Shown here one piece after another: positions 9,500 through 18,863 of a stretch of DNA of 64,000 bases (its first letter is position 1; each line of letters begins with the position of its first letter). Both the position numbers and the translations under genes were made by a program. This DNA is from Gammaproteobacteria bacterium (lineage in GTDB: Bacteria; Pseudomonadota; Gammaproteobacteria; Steroidobacterales; Steroidobacteraceae), in contig JAGWWY010000001.1 of assembly GCA_018970145.1 (NCBI GenBank), positions 124,001 to 188,000 of the forward strand, written 5' to 3'. The notes beneath the pieces are model-generated. The model made no database searches, was not told where the DNA came from, and was given only the letters and a program-made list of their open reading frames with translations.

Positions 9500-10111
9500 T
9501 CAGGCTTTGGCGCTTGGTCTGGCCGCGATCGCGGCATGCCAGCGGCGCAAGTTCGCTTGGTCTTCCTGCAGGCGAATACCGGAGGGTTTGCCGAATTCGA
9601 GTGTGGTGTAGCCCACGATGTCGGCGAAGCTGAAACGATCGCCCGCCAGAAATTCACGGCTGGATAAATCGCCATCAAGCCGCTGCCATTCGCTCAGAAC
9701 GCTCTGTCGCGCCAAAGCGCCGTACTCCGGGACCTGCGCGATTCGCCCGGCCCAGAATTTGTGGGTATGGCGGAATGCGTGCGTCGTTGGCACATACACC
9801 CGAAACATCAGCTGCAGCACGATCGACTCGATCTCCGCGCGTTCGCGATCATCGCGACCGAGCAGGGCGGGTTCAGGATGCATCGCCTCGAGATAACGAC
9901 AGATCGCGAGCGACTCGCGCAGTCTCGTGCCGTCCTCAAGCTCGAGCACCGGCAATTCGCCGAGTGGATTCACGGCGAGAAAATCCGCGGAGGCTGTTTC
10001 ACCGGCCGCGATATCGACGGGAACGGTTTCGAAGACCAGCCCTTTCTCGGCGAGAAACATGCGTACGCGACGTGGGCTCGGTGCAAAAGCATTGTCGTAG
10101 AGTTTCAACAT
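9500..10111 (-). CDS. Glutathione S-transferase family protein
   Basis: A 203-residue two-domain GST-fold protein. The thioredoxin-like N-domain starts MLKLYDNAFAPSPRRVRMFLAEKG and contains the cis-proline element LGELPVLELEDG and the RESLAICRYLE glutathione-binding segment. The alpha-helical C-domain has the FAGDRFSFADI-type N-capping box (here FLAGDRFSFADI). A conserved active-site Ser or Tyr is not obvious: Ser12 in APSPRR is the candidate. The start is ATG at 10111; the frame runs on upstream, but only as a shadow of zapD. It follows zapD on the same strand after 4 bp, where yacG is often found in gammaproteobacteria. Substrate unknown. Confidence 0.9.
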   Translation of the reverse strand: MLKLYDNAFAPSPRRVRMFLAEKGLVFETVPVDIAAGETASADFLAVNPLGELPVLELEDGTRLRESLAICRYLEAMHPEPALLGRDDRERAEIESIVLQLMFRVYVPTTHAFRHTHKFWAGRIAQVPEYGALARQSVLSEWQRLDGDLSSREFLAGDRFSFADIVGYTTLEFGKPSGIRLQEDQANLRRWHAAIAARPSAKA

Positions 10112-10115
10112 AGAG

Positions 10116-10931
10116 TCAGCTGCAACAGACGAGTTCAAAGGGCACTTCACCCTCGACTTGGCGAGCGCGTTCGTTCTGGCCCTGCCAAGCGACGAATCGC
10201 ACGCTGGCGCGATAGTGGCTACCACTGATCTCGGGATAGATGCCGAGCGATGGATCGACCGCGACGCGCAGCAACTGCACCGGGCTGTTACGCTCAAATG
10301 TCACGTGAAACACGCCGTTGATTGCGGTTTCGGTGCGCGCACGGCCGCCTTGGCGCGTCAGCCACACCAGCTCGGCGATCGCATCGCACAACGGACGCAG
10401 CAGGGCGCGCCACTCCGAGAGAGTGCGCTCGCGCTCCTCGCTCGATTGGTTCAGCCAATAAAAGAAATCCGGCAGATCGAAATCGCAGGTGCCGCCCGGG
10501 ATCGTGCTGCGATGTCGAACGGCGGCGAGAAAGGGCGAGTCGCGCAGCGGTTGCAAATAAGCAGAGCCGGCACCGAGCAGCTCGGTACGCAGTCGCTGCA
10601 AATTGGCGACCAGCGTCTGCAGTCGCTCGACATCGACGTTCGGACGGCGCTGAAACTCGGTCAGCAGGCCCATCTGTCGCTCGAGCTCTTTGAGCACATC
10701 CGCGCGTGTATCGGCGCGCGTTATGATCGCAAGGATATCGAGCATGCTGCCGATGGCGGCCCGACTGCCCCACTGACTTTTGGAGTTGGCATGGTGGACG
10801 GCCTGGTTGTAGAGGAAGTCGATGCGCAAATAGGCTCGCATCCGCTCGCTGAGCGGTTGTTCGAACACCAACGGCTCCGCCGCACCCAACGGTGGCAACG
10901 GCGCCGCTCCCTCCGCGGCCTGCTCGGTCAT
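10116..10931 (-). CDS. zapD: Cell division protein ZapD
   Basis: Cross-links FtsZ filaments at the Z-ring. The 271-residue protein shows the family signature early in the chain (VFEQPLSERMRAYLRIDFL, then hydrophobic helices including IGSMLDILAIITRADTRADV) and the conserved C-terminal beta domain (GVFHVTFERNSPVQLLRV). About 20 extra N-terminal residues rich in Ala, Glu and Pro precede the usual start. It sits between coaE (4 bp upstream) and the GST gene on the minus strand; coaE-zapD is the standard gammaproteobacterial pair. Confidence 0.93.
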   Translation of the reverse strand: MTEQAAEGAAPLPPLGAAEPLVFEQPLSERMRAYLRIDFLYNQAVHHANSKSQWGSRAAIGSMLDILAIITRADTRADVLKELERQMGLLTEFQRRPNVDVERLQTLVANLQRLRTELLGAGSAYLQPLRDSPFLAAVRHRSTIPGGTCDFDLPDFFYWLNQSSEERERTLSEWRALLRPLCDAIAELVWLTRQGGRARTETAINGVFHVTFERNSPVQLLRVAVDPSLGIYPEISGSHYRASVRFVAWQGQNERARQVEGEVPFELVCCS

Positions 10932-10935
10932 CGGG

Positions 10936-11556
10936 CTATTCTGACCGAGCCGCTTTGGTCGCGTAAACCGAAAGTTTGAGATATCGCTCGTGTAGGGCGT
11001 CGACGTCGCCTGATAGCTTGCTGCGGTCGCCGTCGTTCACGATGACATCATCAGCAATGGCGAGTCGTTCGGCGCGCGAGGCTTGTGCGGCGAGAACCTT
11101 TTGGGCGGAACTCGCATCGACGCCATCGCGTTGCATGACGCGCTGGATTTGCAGCGCTTCCGGGCAATCCACGACGAGCACGCGATCGAAATCGCGCCGT
11201 CCACCGCTCTCGACGAGCAACGGAATCATATGGATCTGATAGGGGCCGGGCGCAGTCTGCGACCATGCCTGCATGCGCTCGCGGATCGCCGGATGGGTGA
11301 TGGTCTCGAGGTCGCGTCGCGCCGTAGGGTCGGCAAAGACCTGTTCGCGCAGGGCTCGTCGATCAAGGCTGCCGTCGCTCTGCAGCACCACGTCACCGAA
11401 ACGCCGCCGGATGGCCTCGAGCGCGGGACTGCCGGGCGCCACGACGTCGCGTGCGATCACATCGCTGTCGATCACCGGGACGCCGTGAGCTTCGAACAAC
11501 GCGGCAACGGCCGACTTGCCGCTTGCGATACCGCCGGTCAGTGCGATTCGAATCAT
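10936..11556 (-). CDS. coaE: Dephospho-CoA kinase
   Basis: Catalyses the last step of coenzyme A synthesis, phosphorylating the 3'-hydroxyl of dephospho-CoA. The 206-residue protein begins with the P-loop GGIASGKSAVA and shows IDSDVIARDVV and the DRVLVVDCPEALQIQRV segment of the family. It lies between pilD (9 bp upstream) and zapD (4 bp downstream), all on the minus strand, and is very likely cotranscribed with them. Confidence 0.97.
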   Translation of the reverse strand: MIRIALTGGIASGKSAVAALFEAHGVPVIDSDVIARDVVAPGSPALEAIRRRFGDVVLQSDGSLDRRALREQVFADPTARRDLETITHPAIRERMQAWSQTAPGPYQIHMIPLLVESGGRRDFDRVLVVDCPEALQIQRVMQRDGVDASSAQKVLAAQASRAERLAIADDVIVNDGDRSKLSGDVDALHERYLKLSVYATKAARSE

Positions 11557-11565
11557 GTCAGCGGA

Positions 11566-12432
11566 TCACCGCAGTTGATCGCCAAACAGCAGGGCGAGCC
11601 AACCGGCTATCGCCAGATACGGACCAAAAGCGATCGGCTGATGACGCGAGTGCTTGAACACGAGGATGAGCACGATGCCAACCACCGAGCCTGCGACCGA
11701 GGCGGCGAGTACGATCGGCAGCAGCACGGCGGTGCCGAGCCAAGCGCCGAGCGCCGCTAGCAATTTGAAATCACCGTAGCCCATACCCTCTTTGCGAGTG
11801 AGCAGCTTGAAGAGCCAGTAAACGCTCCACAGCGCGAGGTAACCGAGAGCGGCACCCAAGATGGCATCGGCGGGATCGGCTGCAAAACGCGCATCGAGAT
11901 CGCCGAGTGGCACGAGACTCGCGAGCAGGCCGAGCCACATCAAGGGCAGGGTCAATTGGTCGGGCAGGTAGTGAGTATCGAAATCGATGAGCGCGAGTGC
12001 GAGCAAACAGGCCGTGATCACCACCGCGGCAAGCAGTGGCCAACCAGGACCGAAACGCCAGGCGACGACGGCAAAACAGATCGCTGTCAGCAATTCGGTT
12101 GCAGGATAGCGCCACGGAATCGTACTGCCGCAATCGGCACATCGTCCCCGCAGCCACAGCCACGAGAGCACGGGGACCAAGTGGCTGATGCGAATCGGGG
12201 CTTTGCAGGTTGGGCAGTGCGAGGCAGGGCTCGCCAAATCGAAACGTGGCTGCGCTGCGGGCGCTCGCCCGGCGAGCTCGTCGCACTGCGCCTGCCAATC
12301 GCGCTCGAGCATTTTCGGCAAGCGGTGAACCACGCTGTTGATAAAACTGCCGATCAGCAGGCCGCCGAGGGCGGCGATCGCGATGGTCTCGGTGGGGCCG
12401 TAGCGGCTCCAGTCGATCAGCGTTTCGATCAT
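11566..12432 (-). CDS. pilD: Type IV prepilin peptidase / N-methyltransferase
   Basis: Integral inner-membrane aspartic peptidase that cleaves and N-methylates type IV pilins and type II secretion pseudopilins. In 288 residues it shows the zinc-binding cysteine pairs of the methylase domain (C73/C76 in CPTCKAP and C98/C101 in CADCGS), then multiple membrane helices with the two catalytic aspartates, one in [12 protein letters not shown] (about D150) and one in GYGDFKLL (D221). In relatives pilB and pilC usually lie just upstream. Here the divergent sucC starts 86 bp away, so pilBC must be elsewhere or missing. Confidence 0.96.
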   Translation of the reverse strand: MIETLIDWSRYGPTETIAIAALGGLLIGSFINSVVHRLPKMLERDWQAQCDELAGRAPAAQPRFDLASPASHCPTCKAPIRISHLVPVLSWLWLRGRCADCGSTIPWRYPATELLTAICFAVVAWRFGPGWPLLAAVVITACLLALALIDFDTHYLPDQLTLPLMWLGLLASLVPLGDLDARFAADPADAILGAALGYLALWSVYWLFKLLTRKEGMGYGDFKLLAALGAWLGTAVLLPIVLAASVAGSVVGIVLILVFKHSRHQPIAFGPYLAIAGWLALLFGDQLR

Positions 12433-12517
12433 GGCGACATTTCTCCCTCGGAAGGTTCCCTCGGGCCCCCGTTTCCGTGAAAATGGGAGTTTAGTCCAGT
12501 GCTCGAGGGGGGTCCCG

Positions 12518-13678
12518 GTGAATCTGCACGAATATCAGGCCAAGGAAGTTTTTTCTGCTTACGGCATACCCGTTCCAGCAGGTCGCATCGCCTCGACGCC
12601 CGATGAGGCGGTGGCAGCAGCCGAGGCGCTCGGCGGTTCGATCTGGGTGGTGAAAGCTCAGGTTCACGCGGGCGGCCGCGGCAAAGCCGGTGGTGTGAAG
12701 CTCGCCAAGGACACGGCCTCGGTTCGTGCGGCGGCGGCGGCGATGCTCGGGACCCGCCTTGCGACCAAGCAGACCGGTCCCGAGGGCTTGCCGGTCGGTA
12801 AGGTCTATGTCGAAACCGGTTCGGCGATCGAGCGCGAGATCTATCTCTCGCTGACGCTCAATCGTGAGAAGGGCTTTATCGCCATGGTCGGCTCGGCCGC
12901 GGGCGGCATGGATATCGAAGAAGTCGCGGCGCATTCGCCCGAGAAGATCACGACGGTCAACATTCACCCGGCTGCGGGCTTGCAGCCGAACCAGTGCCGT
13001 CGGATGGCGTTCGCACTCGGCTTCAAAGGTGAGCAGATCGCGCAGTTCCAGAAGATCGCGATGGCTCTCTACCAACTCTACCTCGAGAAAGATGCGGCGC
13101 TCGTCGAAGTGAATCCGTTGATCGTCACGAAAACCGGCGATCTGCTCGCGCTCGACGCCAAGATCAACATCGATGCCAATGCCGTGTATCGCCAGAGGGC
13201 GATCGCTGCGCTGCGCGATGAGTCACAAGAAGACCCGATGGAGCTGCAAGCCAGCCAGCACGATCTGAACTACGTCTCGCTCGATGGCGATATCGCCTGC
13301 ATGGTCAACGGTGCGGGTCTCGCGATGGCCACGATGGATCTCATCAAGTTGCATGGCGGATCGCCGGCCAACTTCCTCGATGTGGGCGGCGGTGCTACGG
13401 CCGAACGCGTCACCGTGGCTTTCAAGCTCATCCTGTCGAATCCAAAGGTGAAGGCGATTCTCGTCAATATCTTTGGTGGCATCGTGCGCTGTGATCTCAT
13501 CGCTGAAGGCGTGATCACAGCCGTGAAGAACGTCGGCGTGCAGGTGCCGGTGGTGGTACGTCTCGAAGGCACCAATGCCGTGCAAGCCCGCGAAATGTTG
13601 GCAACGAGTGGCCTCAAGGTCATCGCGGCTGCCGATCTCACAGACGCTGCACAGAAGGTCGTCGCGGCTGCCCGCTGA
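12518..13678 (+). CDS. sucC: Succinyl-CoA synthetase, beta subunit
   Basis: ADP/GDP-forming beta subunit of the TCA-cycle enzyme that converts succinyl-CoA to succinate. The protein has 386 residues, as in E. coli (388). The N-terminal ATP-grasp domain starts [12 protein letters not shown] and has [16 protein letters not shown]; the C-terminal CoA-ligase domain has [11 protein letters not shown] and [11 protein letters not shown] choose the GTG at 12518 because it matches the family N-terminus and follows the purine-rich ribosome-binding site GAGGGGGG at 12506-12513. The upstream frame to 12431 has no homology. sucD follows after 30 bp. Confidence 0.97.
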   Translation: MNLHEYQAKEVFSAYGIPVPAGRIASTPDEAVAAAEALGGSIWVVKAQVHAGGRGKAGGVKLAKDTASVRAAAAAMLGTRLATKQTGPEGLPVGKVYVETGSAIEREIYLSLTLNREKGFIAMVGSAAGGMDIEEVAAHSPEKITTVNIHPAAGLQPNQCRRMAFALGFKGEQIAQFQKIAMALYQLYLEKDAALVEVNPLIVTKTGDLLALDAKINIDANAVYRQRAIAALRDESQEDPMELQASQHDLNYVSLDGDIACMVNGAGLAMATMDLIKLHGGSPANFLDVGGGATAERVTVAFKLILSNPKVKAILVNIFGGIVRCDLIAEGVITAVKNVGVQVPVVVRLEGTNAVQAREMLATSGLKVIAAADLTDAAQKVVAAAR

Positions 13679-13708
13679 CACCGTCGCACACTTAATCAGG
13701 ATTCGATC

Positions 13709-14587
13709 ATGAGCATACTTGTCGATAAAAACACGAAGGTGATCTGCCAAGGCTTTACGGGCAAGCAGGGAACCTTCCACTCCGAGCAATGCATCGCCTA
13801 CGGCACGCAGGTCGTGGGCGGCGTGACGCCGGGCCGCGGCGGCGATATCCACCTCGATCGTCCGGTCTTCGATACGGTGCACGACGCCGTGACGGCCACC
13901 GGTGCCAACGCGACGATGATCTACGTGCCTGCGGGTTTCGCGGCCGATGCGATCCTCGAGGCGGCGGATGCGGGCATCGAACTGATCGTCTGCATTACCG
14001 AGGGCATTCCCGTGAATGACATGGTGCGCGTGAAGACGGCACTTGCCGGTACGCGTTCGCGCCTGATCGGCCCGAACTGCCCCGGCATCATCACGCCGGG
14101 CGAGTGCAAGATCGGCATCATGCCGGGCTTCATCCATAAGCCCGGTTGTATCGGCATCGTCTCGCGCTCGGGCACGCTCACCTATGAAACCGTGTTCCAG
14201 ACCACGAACAACGGCTTGGGTCAGAGCACCTGCGTCGGTATCGGCGGTGATCCGGTGCGTGGCATGAATTTCATCGATGTGCTCGAGCTCTTTCAGAACG
14301 ATCCGAAGACCGAAGGAATCGTGATGGTCGGTGAGATCGGCGGCAGCGACGAAGAAGCCGGTGCCGAGTTCATCCGCCAGCACGTGACCAAGCCGGTCGT
14401 CGCCTACATCGCCGGTGTCACTGCACCGCCGGGTAAGCGCATGGGGCATGCGGGCGCCGTCATTGCCGGTGGCAAGGGCACCGCGGCCGACAAGTTCGCA
14501 GCCCTCGAAGCGGCGGGTGTTCGTACGGTGAAGTCACCGGCGGAACTCGGCTCAGCGATCGAAGAGCAGCTGCGCAAGCGTCGCTGA
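13709..14587 (+). CDS. sucD: Succinyl-CoA synthetase, alpha subunit
   Basis: Alpha subunit that binds CoA and carries the phosphohistidine intermediate. It has 292 residues with the CoA-binding Rossmann domain at the N-terminus ([15 protein letters not shown]) and the active-site histidine His247 in [33 protein letters not shown] is the strongly conserved central signature. It forms an operon with sucC; nadE follows after 18 bp. Confidence 0.97.
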   Translation: MSILVDKNTKVICQGFTGKQGTFHSEQCIAYGTQVVGGVTPGRGGDIHLDRPVFDTVHDAVTATGANATMIYVPAGFAADAILEAADAGIELIVCITEGIPVNDMVRVKTALAGTRSRLIGPNCPGIITPGECKIGIMPGFIHKPGCIGIVSRSGTLTYETVFQTTNNGLGQSTCVGIGGDPVRGMNFIDVLELFQNDPKTEGIVMVGEIGGSDEEAGAEFIRQHVTKPVVAYIAGVTAPPGKRMGHAGAVIAGGKGTAADKFAALEAAGVRTVKSPAELGSAIEEQLRKRR

Positions 14588-14605
14588 CGGAATGCGCGAC
14601 CGAGT

Positions 14606-16282
14606 GTGAGTGCCACGCGCTTCAAGCTCGCGCTCGCGCAGCAAAACTTCCGCGTCGGCGACGTCGCCGCCAACTTGCGTTGCATGCAGGCATGCACGCA
14701 AGTGGCGCGTGCCGCGCAGGCTGACCTGATTGTTTTCCCCGAGCTTGCCCTCGTGGGTTATCCGCCTGAGGATCTGCTCTTCCATCGTGGCTTGCGTGCA
14801 CGGGTCGATGCCGCATTGCAGGAGCTTTCGCAAGCCGCCGATGGCATTGCGCTGATCACGGGCTATCCCGAATACAGCGCGAATGAAAACGATAAAGGCG
14901 ATGAGATCCACAACACCGCCGCGGTGTTCTCGAATGGTCGTGAGATTGCGCGCTACCGCAAGCAGCAACTGCCGAATTACCAAGTCTTCGATGAGAAGCG
15001 CTATTTTCGCGCCGGTGACGAGACGGTCGTCGTCGAGGTCGCTGGAGTTCGTATCGGTCTGCTGATTTGCGAGGACATCTGGCACGCCGCTCCGGTCGCC
15101 GCTGCGCGCGCTGCCGGCGCTGAGTTGTTGCTCGCGATCAATGCCTCGCCGTTCGAGATCGGCAAACAAGCTCAGCGTGAGAGTGAGCTTCGCAAGCGCG
15201 TCAAAGAATCGCAACTGCCATTTGTCTACCTGAATCTCGTCGGTGGTCAAGACGAATTAGTTTTCGACGGTGGCAGCGTGGTGCTCAACTCGCAAGGCGA
15301 GATCGTTTTTCGTGCCGCCGCGTTTGAATCTGTCATCGAATATGTCGAGTTCGAGCGTGATGCGACAGGACGGATCTCACCCTTGCCAGCGAGCGTCGCA
15401 CCCATCGCCGGTGACGATGCCACGATCTACCAAGCACTAGTGCTCGGAGTACGCGACTACGTCGATAAACACGGCTTTCCGGGTGTTGTGCTCGGTCTCT
15501 CCGGCGGTATCGACTCCGCGTTGACTCTGATGATTGCTGTCGATGCGCTCGGTGCAGAGCGTGTGCAAGTCGTGATGATGCCCTCACGCTACACTTCGCA
15601 AATGAGTATTGACGACGCAGCGCTGCAAGCGAGCCGACTCGGGGTGCAGCACTGTGTCATTCCCATCGAGCCGCTCTTCGAGACCGTGTTGACTTCCTTG
15701 CGTGACGAGTTCGCCGGACGCGCTCCTGACACCACTGAAGAGAATCTGCAGTCGCGCTGTCGAATGTTGTTATTGATGGGGATTTCGAACAAGACGGGGC
15801 GGATGTTGCTCACGACCGGCAACAAGAGTGAGATGGCGGTGGGTTATGCGACCCTGTACGGCGACATGGCAGGCGGTTACGCGCCGATCAAAGATTGCAG
15901 CAAATTACGAGTGTACAGACTCGCGGCCTACCGCAATTCGCTGGTGGCTAAAGAGGTGGCGGCAAACGACGAAGCGCCGGTGATTCCGCGGCGAGTCATC
16001 GAACGTGAGCCCTCGGCCGAGTTGCGCGCGGATCAGAAAGACGTCGACTCTCTGCCGCCGTACGAGATTCTCGATCCGATTCTCGAAGCCTTCATCGAAG
16101 AGGACTGCTCGGTGGATGAGATCGTGGCACGTGGCTACGCCCGCGAGACGGTGCTACGAGTGCTTGGGATGGTACGCCGCAACGAGTACAAGCGGCGCCA
16201 AGCACCGCCCGGTGTCCGTATCAGTCGTCGCGCGTTCGGGCGCGATTGGCGTTATCCGATTACGAACGGCTACCGAAACTGA
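14606..16282 (+). CDS. nadE: Glutamine-dependent NAD(+) synthetase
   Basis: Makes NAD+ from deamido-NAD+ using ATP and ammonia released from glutamine. The 558-residue two-domain form has an N-terminal nitrilase-type glutaminase with the triad E46 (FPELALVGYPPEDLL), K119 (RKQQLPNY) and C155 (LLICEDIW), then the synthetase domain with the PP-loop SGGIDS at 299-304. The start is GTG at 14606. Its last 23 bases overlap the 3' end of bamD on the other strand. Confidence 0.96.
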   Translation: MSATRFKLALAQQNFRVGDVAANLRCMQACTQVARAAQADLIVFPELALVGYPPEDLLFHRGLRARVDAALQELSQAADGIALITGYPEYSANENDKGDEIHNTAAVFSNGREIARYRKQQLPNYQVFDEKRYFRAGDETVVVEVAGVRIGLLICEDIWHAAPVAAARAAGAELLLAINASPFEIGKQAQRESELRKRVKESQLPFVYLNLVGGQDELVFDGGSVVLNSQGEIVFRAAAFESVIEYVEFERDATGRISPLPASVAPIAGDDATIYQALVLGVRDYVDKHGFPGVVLGLSGGIDSALTLMIAVDALGAERVQVVMMPSRYTSQMSIDDAALQASRLGVQHCVIPIEPLFETVLTSLRDEFAGRAPDTTEENLQSRCRMLLLMGISNKTGRMLLTTGNKSEMAVGYATLYGDMAGGYAPIKDCSKLRVYRLAAYRNSLVAKEVAANDEAPVIPRRVIEREPSAELRADQKDVDSLPPYEILDPILEAFIEEDCSVDEIVARGYARETVLRVLGMVRRNEYKRRQAPPGVRISRRAFGRDWRYPITNGYRN

Positions 16283-17096
16283 ACCAACGCTTCCAGGGAG
16301 CGCGATTCGGCCCCTCTGCATCGCCGGGACGCGGTGCCTCGGTGTAGTTGGCGGCATAGACCTCGCGCGTCTGAGCCGCGAGTTCTGGCATGCCGAGAGC
16401 GTCGTAAGCCGTGATCATCACTTCCAGCGCATCACGGATCGCGGGGGCGCCGTCGAATTGTTCGATCGTCTGCTTGGCGCGCTGAGCAGCACCCACGTAG
16501 GCACCGCGCTCGAGGTAGTAGCGCGCGACATAGATTTCGTAGTCGGCGAGGCGATTTCTCAGATGAATCATGCGCCGTCTTGCATCGTGGGCATATTCGC
16601 TCTTCGGGTATTCCTCAACGACGCGACGGAACGAATTGAAGGCGCCGCGCGCGCTTTGCGGTGGCCGCGCATCGAGGTCGACATTGAACCAGCGCTCGAT
16701 GAAATTAGCGGAGCGCTCGAATTCCACCAAACCCTTGACGTAGTAGGCGTAGTCGATACGGGGGTGGGTCGGGTTCTCGCGGATGAAGGTATCGGCTTGG
16801 TCGATCGCCGATTCTGTTTCGCGGCCTTTGTAGTAGGCGTAGATCAAATCGAGTCGCGCTTGACGCGCCTCGGGCGCAAACGGGTAACGAGCCACCAGTG
16901 CTTCGTAGATTCGAATCGCGTTGTCGAAATCTTGTCGATCGAGAGCACCACGCGCCCGTTCATAGACCAGCGTTGGTCCACCGCGGGCTTCGTCACGATC
17001 GTCGCGATTGGTTTGACAACCCGTCACCAACACCAAGCCCAGGAGGAGGGGCAAAGCGAGAAGACGCACGGAGATCGAGACGGTCGGTCTTTGCAT
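16260..17096 (-). CDS. bamD: Outer-membrane assembly lipoprotein BamD
   Basis: Essential lipoprotein of the BAM complex that inserts beta-barrel proteins into the outer membrane. The signal peptide ends in a lipobox (LVTGC, Cys27), followed by five TPR-like helical pairs: YERARGALDRQDFDNAIRIY, then segments around YPFAPEARQARL, RGAFNSFRRVVEEYPKSEYA and QRAKQTIEQF. Its 278 residues are slightly longer than in E. coli (245), with a C-terminal tail rich in Pro, Arg and Ser. It is divergent from rluD across 19 bp, the classic bamD/rluD arrangement. Confidence 0.96.
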   Translation of the reverse strand: MQRPTVSISVRLLALPLLLGLVLVTGCQTNRDDRDEARGGPTLVYERARGALDRQDFDNAIRIYEALVARYPFAPEARQARLDLIYAYYKGRETESAIDQADTFIRENPTHPRIDYAYYVKGLVEFERSANFIERWFNVDLDARPPQSARGAFNSFRRVVEEYPKSEYAHDARRRMIHLRNRLADYEIYVARYYLERGAYVGAAQRAKQTIEQFDGAPAIRDALEVMITAYDALGMPELAAQTREVYAANYTEAPRPGDAEGPNRAPWKRWFSFGSRS

Positions 17097-17115
17097 CGTG
17101 GCATTATAGCGACGG

Positions 17116-18069
17116 ATGAACCCTGAAACTCACGATGTCGTGATTCCGACAGAATTGGCGGGCGAGCGTCTCGATGTGGCTCTAGCCCAATTGTTGCCGC
17201 AATACTCTCGCTCTCGGTTGCAACGCTGGATCGACGAGGGCCGAGTGACGCTCGATGCGCGCACACCGAGCCGGCGTGAGCTCGTCAGCACCGGTCAGCG
17301 CGTGCAGATCCAGGCTCTTTTCGAGGTGGATGATCGCGTGACTGCCGGTTCGGCCGCGGTTCCATTTGAGATCCTGCACCGTGATTCAGCGGTCTACGTG
17401 ATCAACAAGCCGGCAGGGCTCGTGGTCCATCCCGGTGCCGGTAATCGCAGCGGTACGCTGCAGAATGCACTTTTGCAGATCGATCCCGAGCTTGCGCGCG
17501 TCCCGCGCGCCGGTATCGTGCATCGTCTCGACAAGGACACCTCGGGCTTGTTGGTGGTGGCGCGTACGCCTGCGGCGCAGGCGGTTCTGGTGCACGCACT
17601 GGCCGAGCGCGAGGTGGGTCGCGAGTATCTGGCCCTGTGTTTGGGCGCGCTGACCGGCGGGGGATCTGTAGATGAGCCGATCGGACGGCATCGCACGCAG
17701 CGCACCAAGATGACGGTCCGTGGCGATGGTCGCGAGGCGATCACGCACTATCGAATCGAGCAACGCTACCGAGCGCACACGCTGCTGCGTGTGCAACTCG
17801 AAACGGGCCGCACCCATCAAATTCGTGTACACCTAGCGCACATTGGCTATCCCATCGTCGGCGATCCGCTCTACAGTGGTCGTCGTCGCTTACCGGCGGG
17901 CGCGAGTCCCGCGGTGATCGGCGCCCTCGCGCTATTTCGTCGCCAAGCGTTGCATGCCGCACGCTTATCGTTCGAGCATCCGAGCCATGGGCGTGAGCTC
18001 GCGTTCGAAGCGCCGATGCCGGCGGATTTTCGCGACCTGCTCGCGACGCTCGCTGCCGAGCCCGCGTGA
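17116..18069 (+). CDS. rluD: 23S rRNA pseudouridine(1911/1915/1917) synthase RluD
   Basis: Converts three uridines of 23S rRNA helix 69 to pseudouridine during ribosome assembly. The 317-residue protein has an N-terminal S4 RNA-binding domain (RLDVALAQLLPQYSRSRLQ) and the catalytic domain with the invariant aspartate D139 in HRLDKDTSGLL; NKPAGLVVHPG and ETGRTHQIRVH are the other family motifs. pgeF follows after 24 bp, the same order as in E. coli (bamD/rluD-yfiH-clpB). Confidence 0.97.
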   Translation: MNPETHDVVIPTELAGERLDVALAQLLPQYSRSRLQRWIDEGRVTLDARTPSRRELVSTGQRVQIQALFEVDDRVTAGSAAVPFEILHRDSAVYVINKPAGLVVHPGAGNRSGTLQNALLQIDPELARVPRAGIVHRLDKDTSGLLVVARTPAAQAVLVHALAEREVGREYLALCLGALTGGGSVDEPIGRHRTQRTKMTVRGDGREAITHYRIEQRYRAHTLLRVQLETGRTHQIRVHLAHIGYPIVGDPLYSGRRRLPAGASPAVIGALALFRRQALHAARLSFEHPSHGRELAFEAPMPADFRDLLATLAAEPA

Positions 18070-18093
18070 TACGACCATCATGATGTCAGCCAC

Positions 18094-18852
18094 ATGACGC
18101 TCGAACTGCTCCAGGCGGAATGGTCCGCGCCCGCGGGTGTGCAGTCGGCGTTTTCATTGCGCGTCGGTGGTACAAGCCCACCGCCCTGGGATTCCCTCAA
18201 CGTCGGTGTCCATGTGGGTGATGATCTCGATGCCGTTGCGCGCAATCGGCATCGTCTGTGCGAGGCGTTGGCGTTACCGTCGCAACCTTGGTGGCTCGAT
18301 CAGGTCCATGGCACGACGGTGGCGACTTTTGAGCAGCCACCCTCGTCAGCCGAAGCAGCCGCGACAGCAGTGCATCCCGTCGCCGATGCGGCGGTCACTC
18401 GCGCAGCCGGCGTTGTGCTGGCGATTCAGGTTGCCGATTGTCTGCCGGTGTTGCTCACCGACGATCAGGGTTCGGTGCTCGGTGCTGCACATGCCGGCTG
18501 GCGCGGACTCGCGGCGGGCGTCATCGAGCGTACCGTCGAGGCGATGGGGGTGCCGGGCTCCAAGCTGCGAGCATGGCTCGGGCCGAGTATCGGGCCGGCG
18601 TTCTTCGAAGTCGGGCCGGAGGTACGCGAGGCCTTCCTGGCGGCGGGTGATTCGACCGGCGCGTTCGCACCGAATCCGCAGGGTCGTTGGCAATGTGACC
18701 TGCCGGCTTTGGCGCGCGCGCGGCTGCAGCGTCTGAATGTGACCCGGATCGCCGGGGGCGACTGGTGTACGGCGGCTGATCCGGTGCGATTTTTCTCCCA
18801 CCGGCGGGATCAGCGAACGGGGCGGATGGCTGCGCTGCTCTGGCGCTGTTAG
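18094..18852 (+). CDS. pgeF: PgeF/YfiH family protein (peptidoglycan editing factor / purine nucleoside phosphorylase-like)
   Basis: Multicopper-oxidase-fold family once called polyphenol oxidase. Family members have been reported to process purine nucleosides and, in E. coli, to prevent misincorporation of Ser into peptidoglycan. The 252-residue protein keeps the metal-site residues H72 (QVHGTTV), C116 (VADCLPVL) and H133 (AAHAGWRG), plus GPSIGPAFFEVGPEV. It lies between rluD and a ZIP transporter gene that takes the place between pgeF and clpB. Confidence 0.93.
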   Translation: MTLELLQAEWSAPAGVQSAFSLRVGGTSPPPWDSLNVGVHVGDDLDAVARNRHRLCEALALPSQPWWLDQVHGTTVATFEQPPSSAEAAATAVHPVADAAVTRAAGVVLAIQVADCLPVLLTDDQGSVLGAAHAGWRGLAAGVIERTVEAMGVPGSKLRAWLGPSIGPAFFEVGPEVREAFLAAGDSTGAFAPNPQGRWQCDLPALARARLQRLNVTRIAGGDWCTAADPVRFFSHRRDQRTGRMAALLWRC

Positions 18853-18863
18853 AATATAACAGT

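Noticed and set aside
10158-10979. 273-codon plus-strand frame over zapD
   Set aside because: Shadow of zapD/coaE; no recognisable protein features.
13223-14449. 408-codon minus-strand frame
   Set aside because: Antisense shadow of sucC/sucD with an Asp/His/Arg-rich composition typical of reversed GC-rich coding DNA.
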